Below, piece after piece: positions 53,415 to 61,836 of a stretch of 64,000 bases of DNA. The stretch spans positions 124,001 through 188,000 of the forward strand of contig JAFKGR010000005.1 of NCBI GenBank assembly GCA_017307735.1, in the 5' to 3' direction. The notes under the pieces were generated by a model that had not been told where the DNA came from, did not search any database, and worked only from the letters and a program-made list of their open reading frames with translations. Each line of letters begins with the position of its first letter. Position 1 is the stretch's first letter. Source of the stretch: Chitinophagaceae bacterium. Its GTDB lineage: Bacteria > Bacteroidota > Bacteroidia > Chitinophagales > Chitinophagaceae. The translations under genes and the position numbers were made by a program.

Positions 53415-53427
53415 AAGGTAAGAAATT
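53415..53427 (-). promoter_or_regulatory. paaA promoter motif shared with paaG
   Basis: AAGGTAAGAAATT on the plus strand, 22 bp before the paaA start; identical to the word upstream of paaG at 50452. Confidence 0.5.
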
Positions 53428-53492
53428 CCGCTTATTGCCGTTCACATTTAAATGAAAAAAGATATTTTGGTATCAAATAAATCTGGAGAAAG

Positions 53493-54026
53493 ATGCCCGC
53501 TGTACAACTTTATATGGCTGCCCTGGAACCGCCCGAAAAAGTATCTTCTGAAATACGGATGCTGCAAACAGAATTTGTGGAAAAATTCGGATCCGCTGCC
53601 GCCCTGAAACCGCCCGTACACATTACGTTCAGCCCGCCAGAACAACTATCAGAAACTGAACTTGAAACATATAGACGCCAAATAAAAAACATCTCTCAAA
53701 AATATGGTCCAATGAATATTGAGATAGACGGATTTGATTTCTTTGAAAAAAACAGGGTGCTATTTCTCCGTGTGAAAGAGAATGCCCAACTTCTCGAGAT
53801 GCAAAACAGCTTTGCTTTCGGAAAAACAAATCCTGATCGCAGGACTTATCACCCACACATTACCATTGGATATCGCAAAATATTACCCGAAATTTTTGAA
53901 AACATTATCCGCGAATATCAGGACAGGGATTTTCACAAAATATTTCAGGTGAACAGCATTCAATTGTGGAGATATGAAAACAAATCCTGGAATACAATTC
54001 AACGGTTTCCATTTTATGAAAAATAA
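53493..54026 (+). CDS. 2H phosphoesterase / 2'-5' RNA ligase family protein
   Basis: A 177-aa protein of the 2H phosphoesterase superfamily with two HxT motifs: PPVHITFSPPEQ and YHPHITIGYRK, spaced by about 75 residues. Strands resemble the LigT fold (MPAVQLYMAALEPPEKV). It is on the opposite strand between the paaABCD operon and paaE, so it interrupts the paa cluster and is probably unrelated to phenylacetate. Substrate (a cyclic phosphodiester or RNA end) is unknown. Confidence 0.85.
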   Translation: MPAVQLYMAALEPPEKVSSEIRMLQTEFVEKFGSAAALKPPVHITFSPPEQLSETELETYRRQIKNISQKYGPMNIEIDGFDFFEKNRVLFLRVKENAQLLEMQNSFAFGKTNPDRRTYHPHITIGYRKILPEIFENIIREYQDRDFHKIFQVNSIQLWRYENKSWNTIQRFPFYEK

Positions 54027-54061
54027 AAGAAACTTATTTTGCTAAAAATGAAGGCTGTTTT

Positions 54062-55138
54062 TTATTGATCGTAATCGACCTTAACTTTTTCGGTTCGCGG
54101 ATGCGATTGGCAGGTAAGAATATATCCCTGTTCAACTTCGTAATCTTCCAATCCATAATTGCAATCCATTTCTACTTTCCCCTCAAGCAACTTTGCCCTG
54201 CAAGTGGTACAAACCCCGCCTTTGCAAGAATAGGGAAGATTGATTCCCTGATCAAGCCCGGCATCCAGGATGGTTACTTTTTTGAAGGGAACATTCACCT
54301 CATAGGTATTTCCGTCCACGGTTATAGTCACCTGGCTGCCTTCCTTTGTGGCGCCATTTCCATTTTCTGCACCCGCTTCGGCTTTCTTAATAGCGCTATC
54401 GCCCGGGGTAGTAAATAATTCAAAGTGGATTTTATTCTGTTCTATTCCAAGGTTCTTCAGATACTCATTGATGGAAAAAATCATTTGTTCGGGACCGCAA
54501 ATAAAAAATTCATCTGCTGACGGGTAATCGAGAAGAGGTTTCAGCCGTTGTAGCTTTTCCACATCCACCCTGCCGGTATTAATAGGGGAGTCCGTTTGCT
54601 CGCGGCTCAATACATAAGTAATATTAACCCTGTCCGGGTATTTATTTTTCAACCCTTCCAATTCTTCCCTGAAAATAATGGATTGGACATTCTTGCTTCC
54701 ATACAACAATTGTACTTTGCTTTCTTTTTCGGTGGCCAACACCGTTTTCATAATCGATATGATTGGTGTAATCCCGCTGCCTGCTGCAAAAAAAATGTAC
54801 CTTTTCTTATTTGCCGGATTCACTTCTGAATAAAACTTGCCCCCCGGTTGCATGATTTCCAACACATCCCCGTCTTTCAGTCTTTCAAGGGCATACGTGC
54901 TGAAAACCCCGTTGGGAATACGTTTGACTGCCACGACAAGTTTTTTCTCAAGCGGACTGCTGCAAATGGAATAAGAACGGTGGCCGCCATCCTGATCGCT
55001 CTTTATGCTGATACTTTGTCCCTGTTTAAACTGAAAGTCAGACCACAGATCATCCTTAATATCAAATTCAATGGAAACACAATCTTGCGTCTCTCTGATT
55101 ATTTTTTTAATCTTTACTTTATAAAAATGTTTTGCCAA
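54062..55138 (-). CDS. paaE: Phenylacetyl-CoA epoxidase reductase PaaE
   Basis: A 358-aa ferredoxin-NADP reductase: FAD domain (HRSYSICSSPLEKKLVVAVK with the RxYSxx motif), NAD(P) domain (YIFFAAGSGITPIISIMKTV, FFICGPEQMIFSINEYL), and a C-terminal plant-type 2Fe-2S domain (LPYSCKGGVCTTCRAKLLEG and a distal ILTCQSHP Cys). It feeds electrons to PaaABC. It has its own promoter (TACATTTG on the minus strand at 55162-55169, 24 bp upstream). Confidence 0.95.
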   Translation of the reverse strand: MAKHFYKVKIKKIIRETQDCVSIEFDIKDDLWSDFQFKQGQSISIKSDQDGGHRSYSICSSPLEKKLVVAVKRIPNGVFSTYALERLKDGDVLEIMQPGGKFYSEVNPANKKRYIFFAAGSGITPIISIMKTVLATEKESKVQLLYGSKNVQSIIFREELEGLKNKYPDRVNITYVLSREQTDSPINTGRVDVEKLQRLKPLLDYPSADEFFICGPEQMIFSINEYLKNLGIEQNKIHFELFTTPGDSAIKKAEAGAENGNGATKEGSQVTITVDGNTYEVNVPFKKVTILDAGLDQGINLPYSCKGGVCTTCRAKLLEGKVEMDCNYGLEDYEVEQGYILTCQSHPRTEKVKVDYDQ

Positions 55139-55161
55139 GATTTTATCTTATTTGTGGATTG

Positions 55162-55169
55162 CAAATGTA
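55162..55169 (-). promoter_or_regulatory. -7 box of paaE
   Basis: TACATTTG read on the minus strand, an exact TAnnTTTG match, 24 bp before the paaE start. No clear -33 element. Confidence 0.45.
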
Positions 55170-55283
55170 ATATTTCCTTTTGGCGCAGCATTCCGCGATT
55201 GGGAAGGGTTTACCTTTTCTTTGGGAAACCTTCGGTTTTGAACCGGAGTGAATTCCTAATTTTGTCAACCGAAAAAAAATGCC

Positions 55284-56171
55284 ATGAACTTGCAGCCTGT
55301 AGATAAAATGGGAGCCATTTCCCCGAAAGAATTCAGAAATAATTATTATGATACCATGACGCCAGTAGTGCTCACTGAGCTTGCAAAAGATTGGCCTGCC
55401 TATACCAAATGGACCTGGGATTATCTCAAGGAGCTTGTTGGAAATGTACGCGTTCCATTGTATAATAATGTAAAGAGTGATGCCTATACACCCATTAATA
55501 AGGCCGACGATTACAAGACCTTTGGAGAATATGTGGATATGATCAGAAAAGGGCCTGCAGGATGGCGGATTTTTTTGTTTAATATTTTTGACCACGCACC
55601 TCAGTTAAAACAGGATTTTATTTGGCCGGAGCACCTGATGAAGGGATTTATAAAAAAATATCCCATGTTGTTTACCGGCGGTGCAGGGTCTATCACACAC
55701 ATGCATTTTGATATCGATCTGAGCCATATCGTACACACCCAGTTTGCCGGAAGAAAAAGAGTGCTGTTGTTTGAATTTTCTGAAAAAAATAAACTGTATC
55801 ACAAACCTTTTGAAGTATTAAGCCTTGCAGATTTTTCACATTATGCCGATGAGAACAGCGGGCATCCGGATTATGAAAAATTTCCTGCATTAAAATATGC
55901 ACAGGGGTATGAAGTGATTCTGAATCCTGGTGATACTTTGTTCATGCCCGCCGGCTATTGGCACCACATGGAATATCTTGATAGCGGATTTGCCATGAGC
56001 CTGAGGGCCTTTCAAAAATCATTTTCAGGAAAACTACACGGCGCCTGGAATCTCTTTGGTATGCGCAACATCGACAACCTGATGAAGAGGACTTCTCCAC
56101 GGTGGTGGTACAATTATAAGCTCAAAACAATTAACCGGCTTGCAAAGGAAGAATTATCCAAAATACATTAA
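55284..56171 (+). CDS. JmjC/cupin_8-like Fe(II)/2-oxoglutarate oxygenase
   Basis: A 295-aa cupin_8/JmjC-type protein with the metal triad THMHFDIDLSHIVHTQFAGR (His-x-Asp) and FMPAGYWHHMEYLD (distal His), between which lies EFSEKNKLYHKPFEVLSL. N-terminal PVVLTELAKDWPAYTKWTWDYL is typical of the family. Such enzymes hydroxylate proteins or small molecules; the substrate is not known. Divergent from paaE. Confidence 0.88.
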   Translation: MNLQPVDKMGAISPKEFRNNYYDTMTPVVLTELAKDWPAYTKWTWDYLKELVGNVRVPLYNNVKSDAYTPINKADDYKTFGEYVDMIRKGPAGWRIFLFNIFDHAPQLKQDFIWPEHLMKGFIKKYPMLFTGGAGSITHMHFDIDLSHIVHTQFAGRKRVLLFEFSEKNKLYHKPFEVLSLADFSHYADENSGHPDYEKFPALKYAQGYEVILNPGDTLFMPAGYWHHMEYLDSGFAMSLRAFQKSFSGKLHGAWNLFGMRNIDNLMKRTSPRWWYNYKLKTINRLAKEELSKIH

Positions 56172-56361
56172 GAAAAAAGATTATTTTTAAATTAGATTTT
56201 TCCTTATTTTAGCATTCGATACCAATCCCTTCCTATTATTTAAAGCCAGATTAAAGTTCAGGTCCTGCGATTTCTCCTGGTCGGCAATTGATTCCTCATT
56301 ATTTAAAATATTTTCTTACCAGAAATAAAATTTTTTTTCTTGTGGTTTCAGAGGTAAGCAA

Positions 56362-56397
56362 GGCCGGTGATTTTAATCACTGGCCGTCTTTTTTTTA
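56362..56397 (+). terminator. Strong intrinsic terminator, 190 bp past the cupin gene
   Basis: GGCCGGTGAT (56362-56371), loop TTTA, ATCACTGGCC (56376-56385) with one wobble, followed by GTCTTTTTTTT. The 56172-56361 interval before it has no open frame. The remainder up to 56578 is AT-rich with no recognised feature. Confidence 0.8.
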
Positions 56398-56578
56398 TCC
56401 TGAGATGAAGGAATCTTTATAAAATATTTTCCACACAGAATAGAAAAATTCGATGGTGTGAAAGTTTCTAAAAAAAATGAACCTATAATATTTTTCGAAA
56501 TAGTGCCGGTTGATAAACCCGAACCTTTTTCATGCACGCAACGTAATCAACTTCAAAAAAAATTTAAATATTTATTGC

Positions 56579-57139
56579 CTAAATATTTCCCCAGCTTTCA
56601 CCGCGCTGGATACGATAAATGGTCATTTCACTGACATCATATTTCTGGGCAAGTTGTCGGTTGGTCATTTTTCGTTTTGTGCCTGACAATTGATTCTTTA
56701 TTGTTTTCACCTGGGAAATGGTCAGCTTTAATCCTTTTGTACGCGAGCGTTGTCTTTCCTTGAAAGCTTTTCTTGCCGGGCTTTTTTGTTGATGTTGAAT
56801 AGATTGGTCTAAGTTGACCCAGCGAAGATTTTTACTCCTGTTGTCCGTTTTGTCATGATTGTTATGAATAACAATGCCTTCTTTTTTTCCTCCTTTTGGA
56901 AGAAAATATTTGGCTACTTCGCGGTGGATGTACAGTGTATGGCTTTTGCCATCTGCGTGAATATTCAGCGTTCTGTATCCGGAAGTCAGGGATCCCTTAA
57001 GCAGTTTACCGTCTTCAAAAATATCTTGCTTGTAGCTGGCCACACGCCCAAGAGAACTGACGGCATATTTATTTCGCAATACCTTATGACCTTTGAATTC
57101 CAGCGCTTTCCAGGATTCACCGGCTATCTTTTTGATCAT
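56579..57139 (-). CDS. NUMOD4 / HNH-type endonuclease-like protein
   Basis: A 186-aa protein: NUMOD4-like start ESWKALEFKGHKVLRNKYAV with SSLGRVASYK, an HNH-like core (YIHREVAKYFLP, IVIHNNHDKTDNRSKNLRWV), a basic linker and a C-terminal HTH (MTNRQLAQKYDVSEMTIYRI). The layout matches stand-alone or phage-type homing endonucleases and their regulatory derivatives. One HNH His (usually xHxDG) appears as HNNHDK, so activity is uncertain. It is 25 bp downstream of the ligA stop, same strand. Confidence 0.8.
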   Translation of the reverse strand: MIKKIAGESWKALEFKGHKVLRNKYAVSSLGRVASYKQDIFEDGKLLKGSLTSGYRTLNIHADGKSHTLYIHREVAKYFLPKGGKKEGIVIHNNHDKTDNRSKNLRWVNLDQSIQHQQKSPARKAFKERQRSRTKGLKLTISQVKTIKNQLSGTKRKMTNRQLAQKYDVSEMTIYRIQRGESWGNI

Positions 57140-57163
57140 ATAAATTGGCTTTACTATATAAAA

Positions 57164-59239
57164 TTATGAATTGCTTTTAATTAAATTCAAAAATTCTTCT
57201 TCCGTAATAATCTGGATGCTCTTGTATTTTTTTGCTTTTTCCAGTTTGCTTCCTGCTGCCTCTCCGGTAACAAGGTAATTCAAATTTGCACTCACCGATG
57301 AAAGTAGTTTTCCACCATGATCTTCAGCCAGCTTTTCTGCATCGCCCCGTTTCATCGATGAAAGGGTGCCGGTAAACAAAAATGTTTTGCCTGAAAGGCC
57401 TCCTTCCACAGCAGTTTCCCTGATTCCTTTGATGTTTACCCCATAAGATTCGAGTGCTTTAATTAACGATATGTTATGGGCATCATGAAAAAATTCAAAT
57501 ATCGTCTCACTCACCTTCTGGCCGATGTCTTTCATTTGCTGAAGCCGTTCTACATTCATTTCTGTCAAATCATAAATCGCATTCACATTTTTTGCAAGTT
57601 CTTTGGCAGTGGCCTCGCCCACATAGCGCACCCCCAACCCGAAAATAAGACGATTCAATGGTTGAGACTTCGATTTTTCAATTGCTGTTCGCAGGTTGTC
57701 GACCGATTTCTTTCCAAACCCTTCCAGTTTCCCAATTGCACCAAAATCCATTTTGTAAATTGATGGGATATCTGTAATCAATTTCAGATCGTGAAACTTG
57801 CGGATATTAGATTCACCAAGGCTGCGGATATCCATGGCATCCTTGCTGACAAAATGAATCAACCGTTCGATTACCTGTGCAGGGCAATCAATATTGGTAC
57901 ACCTCCAGACCACTTCGCTATCGGGCTTCACCAGTTTATGATTACATACCGGGCAATTTTGCGGGAATACAATTTCCTTTTCACTGCCATCTCTTAATTC
58001 GGTCAAAGACTTCACAATATTGGGTATAACATCTCCGGCCCTTTGCACTATAACAGTATCTCCTATACGTAAATCTTTTTCTCTTAATATTCCTTCATTG
58101 AACAATGAAACAGAAGAAACAGTCACCCCCCCGATATGAACCGGTTCTATTTTAGCAACCGGAGTGACGGCTCCCGTTCGTCCTACCTGAAAGTCCACAT
58201 TCAACAGTTTGGAAGTAGCTTCTCTCGCTTTAAATTTATAAGCCATTGCCCAGCGGGGATGATGGCTTGTGCTGCCCGCTTCCCGCTGATATTTAAATTC
58301 ATTTACTTTAATTACCAACCCGTCAATTTCATAAGGAAGCGTGTCTCTTTGCGATTCAAAGTCGTTGCAATATTGCACAACGTCTTCCACTTTTTCAAAA
58401 ACCTTCATCGTATCTGCGGGCGTTTTAAATCCCAAATCAGCCAGCGCTCTAATTGTTTTTGATTGGGTTTCGAACTCCGGATGTGTCTTGCCTTCAAATT
58501 CAATAAAACTTACGTGATATAATACCGCTTCAAGTTTTCTTTTTCTTACCGCCGCCGGATCTTTCATCCGCAGGGAACCTGCCGCTGCATTTCTGGGGTT
58601 GGCAAGCGGGGCAATCCCTTCCTGGACCAAAGACTCGTTGAACAGTCTGAAATTTTGTTTATTCAGTAAACATTCTCCCCTGATTTCAATTTTTTTTATT
58701 CCATAATCAGAAAAAGATGCCGATAGTGGAATACTTCCGATTTGTCGAAGATTGGCTGTGATGTCATCTCCTTCAATTCCGTCTCCACGGGTAGCCCCGC
58801 GCACAAGCAAATTGTTTTCATAAATAAGAGAAATTCCTGCTCCATCATATTTGGGTTCCACGCTGAAATGTACCGGTTGACGACCGATAATTCCGGTCAG
58901 CCGCCCATTCCATTCCAACACATCACGGGTATTATAACTGTTTTCCAGGCTGAGCATGGGAACAAGGTGGCTTACCGTCTGAAAATCTTTATTCAGATCA
59001 GCGCCCACCCTTTGCGTTGGTGAATCCGGGGTGATTAATTCGGGATGATCTTTCTCTAATTTTTCCAGGTTTTTGTACAGGCTGTCATATTCCGGATCGC
59101 TGATCAACGGGTCATTTTCCACATAATATTTGTATTCGTGAAAACGAAGTATTTTTCGCAAGGCTTCAATATCCTCCGTTCCTTTAAAAAGAGCTTTGGT
59201 CTCGGCCATCAATTCATGAATGTCCTCTTTAGAATACAT
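57164..59239 (-). CDS. ligA: NAD-dependent DNA ligase
   Basis: A 691-aa bacterial replicative ligase: domain Ia (YYVENDPLISDPEYDSLYKN), nucleotidyltransferase with catalytic Lys in EPKYDGAGISL, GIEGDDITANLRQIGSIP, OB fold (VGRTGAVTPVAKIEPVHIGG), a four-Cys zinc finger (CPVCNHKLVKP, CTNIDCPAQ), HhH repeats and a C-terminal BRCT domain (GLSGKTFLFTGTLSSMKRGD). Length and order are normal; an essential gene. Confidence 0.98.
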   Translation of the reverse strand: MYSKEDIHELMAETKALFKGTEDIEALRKILRFHEYKYYVENDPLISDPEYDSLYKNLEKLEKDHPELITPDSPTQRVGADLNKDFQTVSHLVPMLSLENSYNTRDVLEWNGRLTGIIGRQPVHFSVEPKYDGAGISLIYENNLLVRGATRGDGIEGDDITANLRQIGSIPLSASFSDYGIKKIEIRGECLLNKQNFRLFNESLVQEGIAPLANPRNAAAGSLRMKDPAAVRKRKLEAVLYHVSFIEFEGKTHPEFETQSKTIRALADLGFKTPADTMKVFEKVEDVVQYCNDFESQRDTLPYEIDGLVIKVNEFKYQREAGSTSHHPRWAMAYKFKAREATSKLLNVDFQVGRTGAVTPVAKIEPVHIGGVTVSSVSLFNEGILREKDLRIGDTVIVQRAGDVIPNIVKSLTELRDGSEKEIVFPQNCPVCNHKLVKPDSEVVWRCTNIDCPAQVIERLIHFVSKDAMDIRSLGESNIRKFHDLKLITDIPSIYKMDFGAIGKLEGFGKKSVDNLRTAIEKSKSQPLNRLIFGLGVRYVGEATAKELAKNVNAIYDLTEMNVERLQQMKDIGQKVSETIFEFFHDAHNISLIKALESYGVNIKGIRETAVEGGLSGKTFLFTGTLSSMKRGDAEKLAEDHGGKLLSSVSANLNYLVTGEAAGSKLEKAKKYKSIQIITEEEFLNLIKSNS

Positions 59240-59309
59240 AAGTAAAAAAATTTACCGTATTCAAAGGTACGCCACTAATCAACACTAACTTTTTAGGAGA
59301 ACCCCGCTT

Positions 59310-61535
59310 TCAGTCGCCGGCATTGTCTTTCTGATATGCTTTTATAAACAAAGCGCCCAGATTTTTTTGAGGTGGGATGTAATCATCAAATGTTTCCTTG
59401 AGGGATTTGGGGGCTTTGTTAAACTGGGCCGTCAGGGAATCCCACATCTGGCGCCAGTCAATATTCTTTCCCTCCCTCAGTGTGTTATCAAGATAATCGA
59501 TAATGGGTTTGTTTACATTCATGGCGCCGGTCTGCTTGGTGCTGATGATATGTGCTTCGGGAGCGTAGTCAAGAATGGTTTTCAGATTTTGATATCCGCC
59601 GCAGCTTCCAAGCATAATGATCTTGGTGTTTTCGGGAAGCTGCTGAATGGTGTATTGCAAATGATAGCTGTGCCCGCGGTGAATAACGATGGAAGGAATG
59701 AGCCCCTGATTTTGTAAATAGTCGTCCAGTTTATGCTGGGCTTCATCATCTTTGTTGGTCTCATTGTCCAATGGTTTATTGGCATAAATCCAGATGGGTT
59801 TTCCTACTCTGGATCTGATTTCTATCCAGTATTTTTTGTCGGTAATTGTCCAGTCGTTGGAAGGGAAACTGGTAAGATAGCTCTGATAAGACATGATCCC
59901 GTCTTTATCTCCATAAAAGAAAACCTGTTCGATAATCCTGCCGCTGTCATCCTGCAAATATTTATTTGAAACCGTGTAAACCGGAGGAATCCCGATTTCT
60001 TTGCTCAGATCAATATTGTTTTTAGGATCGGCACTCAGGAAAATCATTTTCAAAACACTGTAAATTTTTTCACCGCGGATATTGTCTTCTTTTTTACAAC
60101 GGTTCAGATTCCAGTCCACATTGGCCAGCATAGACTTTTGTAAAACCGGATTGGTGATGCTTCCATAACTGTCGGCCACATCGACCGCATCTTCCAGCGA
60201 ATTTGTTTTTTCCAAATTCAAAACAAATGCCTGCATTAATTTCTCCGAATTTTCGGGGGCCATCGTTCGCAAAAATTCATCCAGCTTGTTGTATCCTGCC
60301 GCCATCTTGATAAACTTTTTGAACTTGTCAAAATTCAGTGACAGCAAAAAAGAATCTGCATGTGGATCGGGCCCCATCATTTGCATCATCCGGTCAAAAC
60401 TGTACTTATAACTGGATGTATAAATATCATTTTCTCCCAAAACCATCATGTAGTACAAATCCTGTGCACTCAGTGGTTCAATGGCTTTAAAGCGGATGGC
60501 ATTACTTGGGTTTTCGTGCAAATCATTGATGGGGGTAATGAAATGTTGAAGGGCTTTGCGGTAAAGCATGTCCAGCAATCCGTCAGAGCCATACATAGCT
60601 ACCGGGGTATCGCCATGAATTACTCTTCCGTAATATCCAATTTCTGTTTTGACAAGTAATTTGTAATATCCAACGCTATCGTAAGAATTGTCGCTGAAGC
60701 CGGCTACTTTTTTAATTTCATCAATGGTCTGTTTTCCGCTGATCAAATTATCCAGAAACGGAAAATAAAACAATGCCCGCGGTTGCTTACTTAATTCAAC
60801 CACCGTTTTAATGCGTGGATCCTGAATATTGTTGATCAGTTTTCCTTGTTTGCTCTGGGTACTTTGTGCATAGGTGTATAATTGGCTCGGGCTGTTTTTG
60901 AAAGCGTCTATTACCAAAGAATCAGCAAATGGTTCATCCACATACGGCCCGATATTAGCCAAAATCTGATCGGGGTGAAGGACACAGAATTTCCTGAACA
61001 GAATAACTTTTGCCCTTGCATACCCCGGGTTGTCGGTAAAAATAGATGCATTGATTTTCCCGATTTCATAGGGGGCTTTTTCAATCTCCGGAATCATACT
61101 TTTCCCCCGGATATTGTCATAAAATATATTGGAGAAATTTTCTACCAATGCCGGAGCCATGGATGGGGGCAGACTATGATCTTTCCATGAATTTATAAAA
61201 CCCCTCACCAGATTTTGCAGGTACCTGAGATACCTCACTTTATCATTATTGGTCGGGATATTTTTATTGATTTCTATTTCATTTCTCAATGCATTCACTC
61301 TCCTGAAAATGGCATCTGACACCTGAAGGTTTATTTCTTCATTATTGCCCACTTTTATCATGCCATCAAGGCGGCCATCCATTTTATCTGCCAACCTTTG
61401 TTCCTCGATAATATTTTCATGGAATACCTGGCGTGTGACAGGGATGTTGGTGGTATCTGAAGCCAAAGAACTCAGAGGTGCCATCAAAATAAACAGAACC
61501 AATACATGTATTATTTTCATAACTAAAGTACGCAA
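59310..61535 (-). CDS. Large secreted protein with a C-terminal caspase-like His/Cys signature
   Basis: A 741-aa protein with a signal peptide (HVLVLFILMAPLSSLAS; translation may begin at the first or the sixth residue, both Met). The long central region is mainly helical with no recognised domain. Near the C-terminus a clan-CD-like pair is visible: a hydrophobic strand followed by histidines (SIVIHRGHSYHL; His619, His622, His625) and, after another hydrophobic strand, KIIMLGSCGGYQ with Cys645. This order and spacing (about 23 residues from GHS to SCGG) resemble the caspase/gingipain H...C dyad. No matching family is recalled. The protein is presumably periplasmic or exported and lies upstream of ligA but is functionally unrelated to it. 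Confidence 0.75.
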   Translation of the reverse strand: MRTLVMKIIHVLVLFILMAPLSSLASDTTNIPVTRQVFHENIIEEQRLADKMDGRLDGMIKVGNNEEINLQVSDAIFRRVNALRNEIEINKNIPTNNDKVRYLRYLQNLVRGFINSWKDHSLPPSMAPALVENFSNIFYDNIRGKSMIPEIEKAPYEIGKINASIFTDNPGYARAKVILFRKFCVLHPDQILANIGPYVDEPFADSLVIDAFKNSPSQLYTYAQSTQSKQGKLINNIQDPRIKTVVELSKQPRALFYFPFLDNLISGKQTIDEIKKVAGFSDNSYDSVGYYKLLVKTEIGYYGRVIHGDTPVAMYGSDGLLDMLYRKALQHFITPINDLHENPSNAIRFKAIEPLSAQDLYYMMVLGENDIYTSSYKYSFDRMMQMMGPDPHADSFLLSLNFDKFKKFIKMAAGYNKLDEFLRTMAPENSEKLMQAFVLNLEKTNSLEDAVDVADSYGSITNPVLQKSMLANVDWNLNRCKKEDNIRGEKIYSVLKMIFLSADPKNNIDLSKEIGIPPVYTVSNKYLQDDSGRIIEQVFFYGDKDGIMSYQSYLTSFPSNDWTITDKKYWIEIRSRVGKPIWIYANKPLDNETNKDDEAQHKLDDYLQNQGLIPSIVIHRGHSYHLQYTIQQLPENTKIIMLGSCGGYQNLKTILDYAPEAHIISTKQTGAMNVNKPIIDYLDNTLREGKNIDWRQMWDSLTAQFNKAPKSLKETFDDYIPPQKNLGALFIKAYQKDNAGD

Positions 61536-61824
61536 GGCATTTTATATCCAGACAATCAAAACCTTTGGATCGTTGCAAAATTAGACGATCTCGAATCAAG
61601 ATAGTGAAAATTGATTCTAAATCAACCCGCAACAAAGTGCATTAACCTTTCTTTATCATGCGGTTTTATTTTTTAAAATAAATTTTACCCTGAATTAAAC
61701 TTTTGGCTTATCAAAAAATATTTCAATATGCATTTCAAATCTGTAATTTGTCAAAGGTCAAAATATTCCGAAATAATAAGAATGAATTAATCTTCCGCTT
61801 ATCAAAGGGCGAACCTCTTTTATG

Positions 61825-61832
61825 TAAATTTG
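61825..61832 (+). promoter_or_regulatory. -7 promoter box almost at the helicase start
   Basis: TAAATTTG, an exact TAnnTTTG match, ends only 4 bp before the ATG at 61837. If used, the mRNA would be leaderless or nearly so. Confidence 0.3.
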
Positions 61833-61836
61833 TCGC

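Noticed and set aside
56366-56382. GGTGATTTTAATCACTG as an FNR-type regulatory box
   Set aside because: It is the stem-loop core of a strong intrinsic terminator with a T tail, so regulation by Crp/Fnr is not implied.
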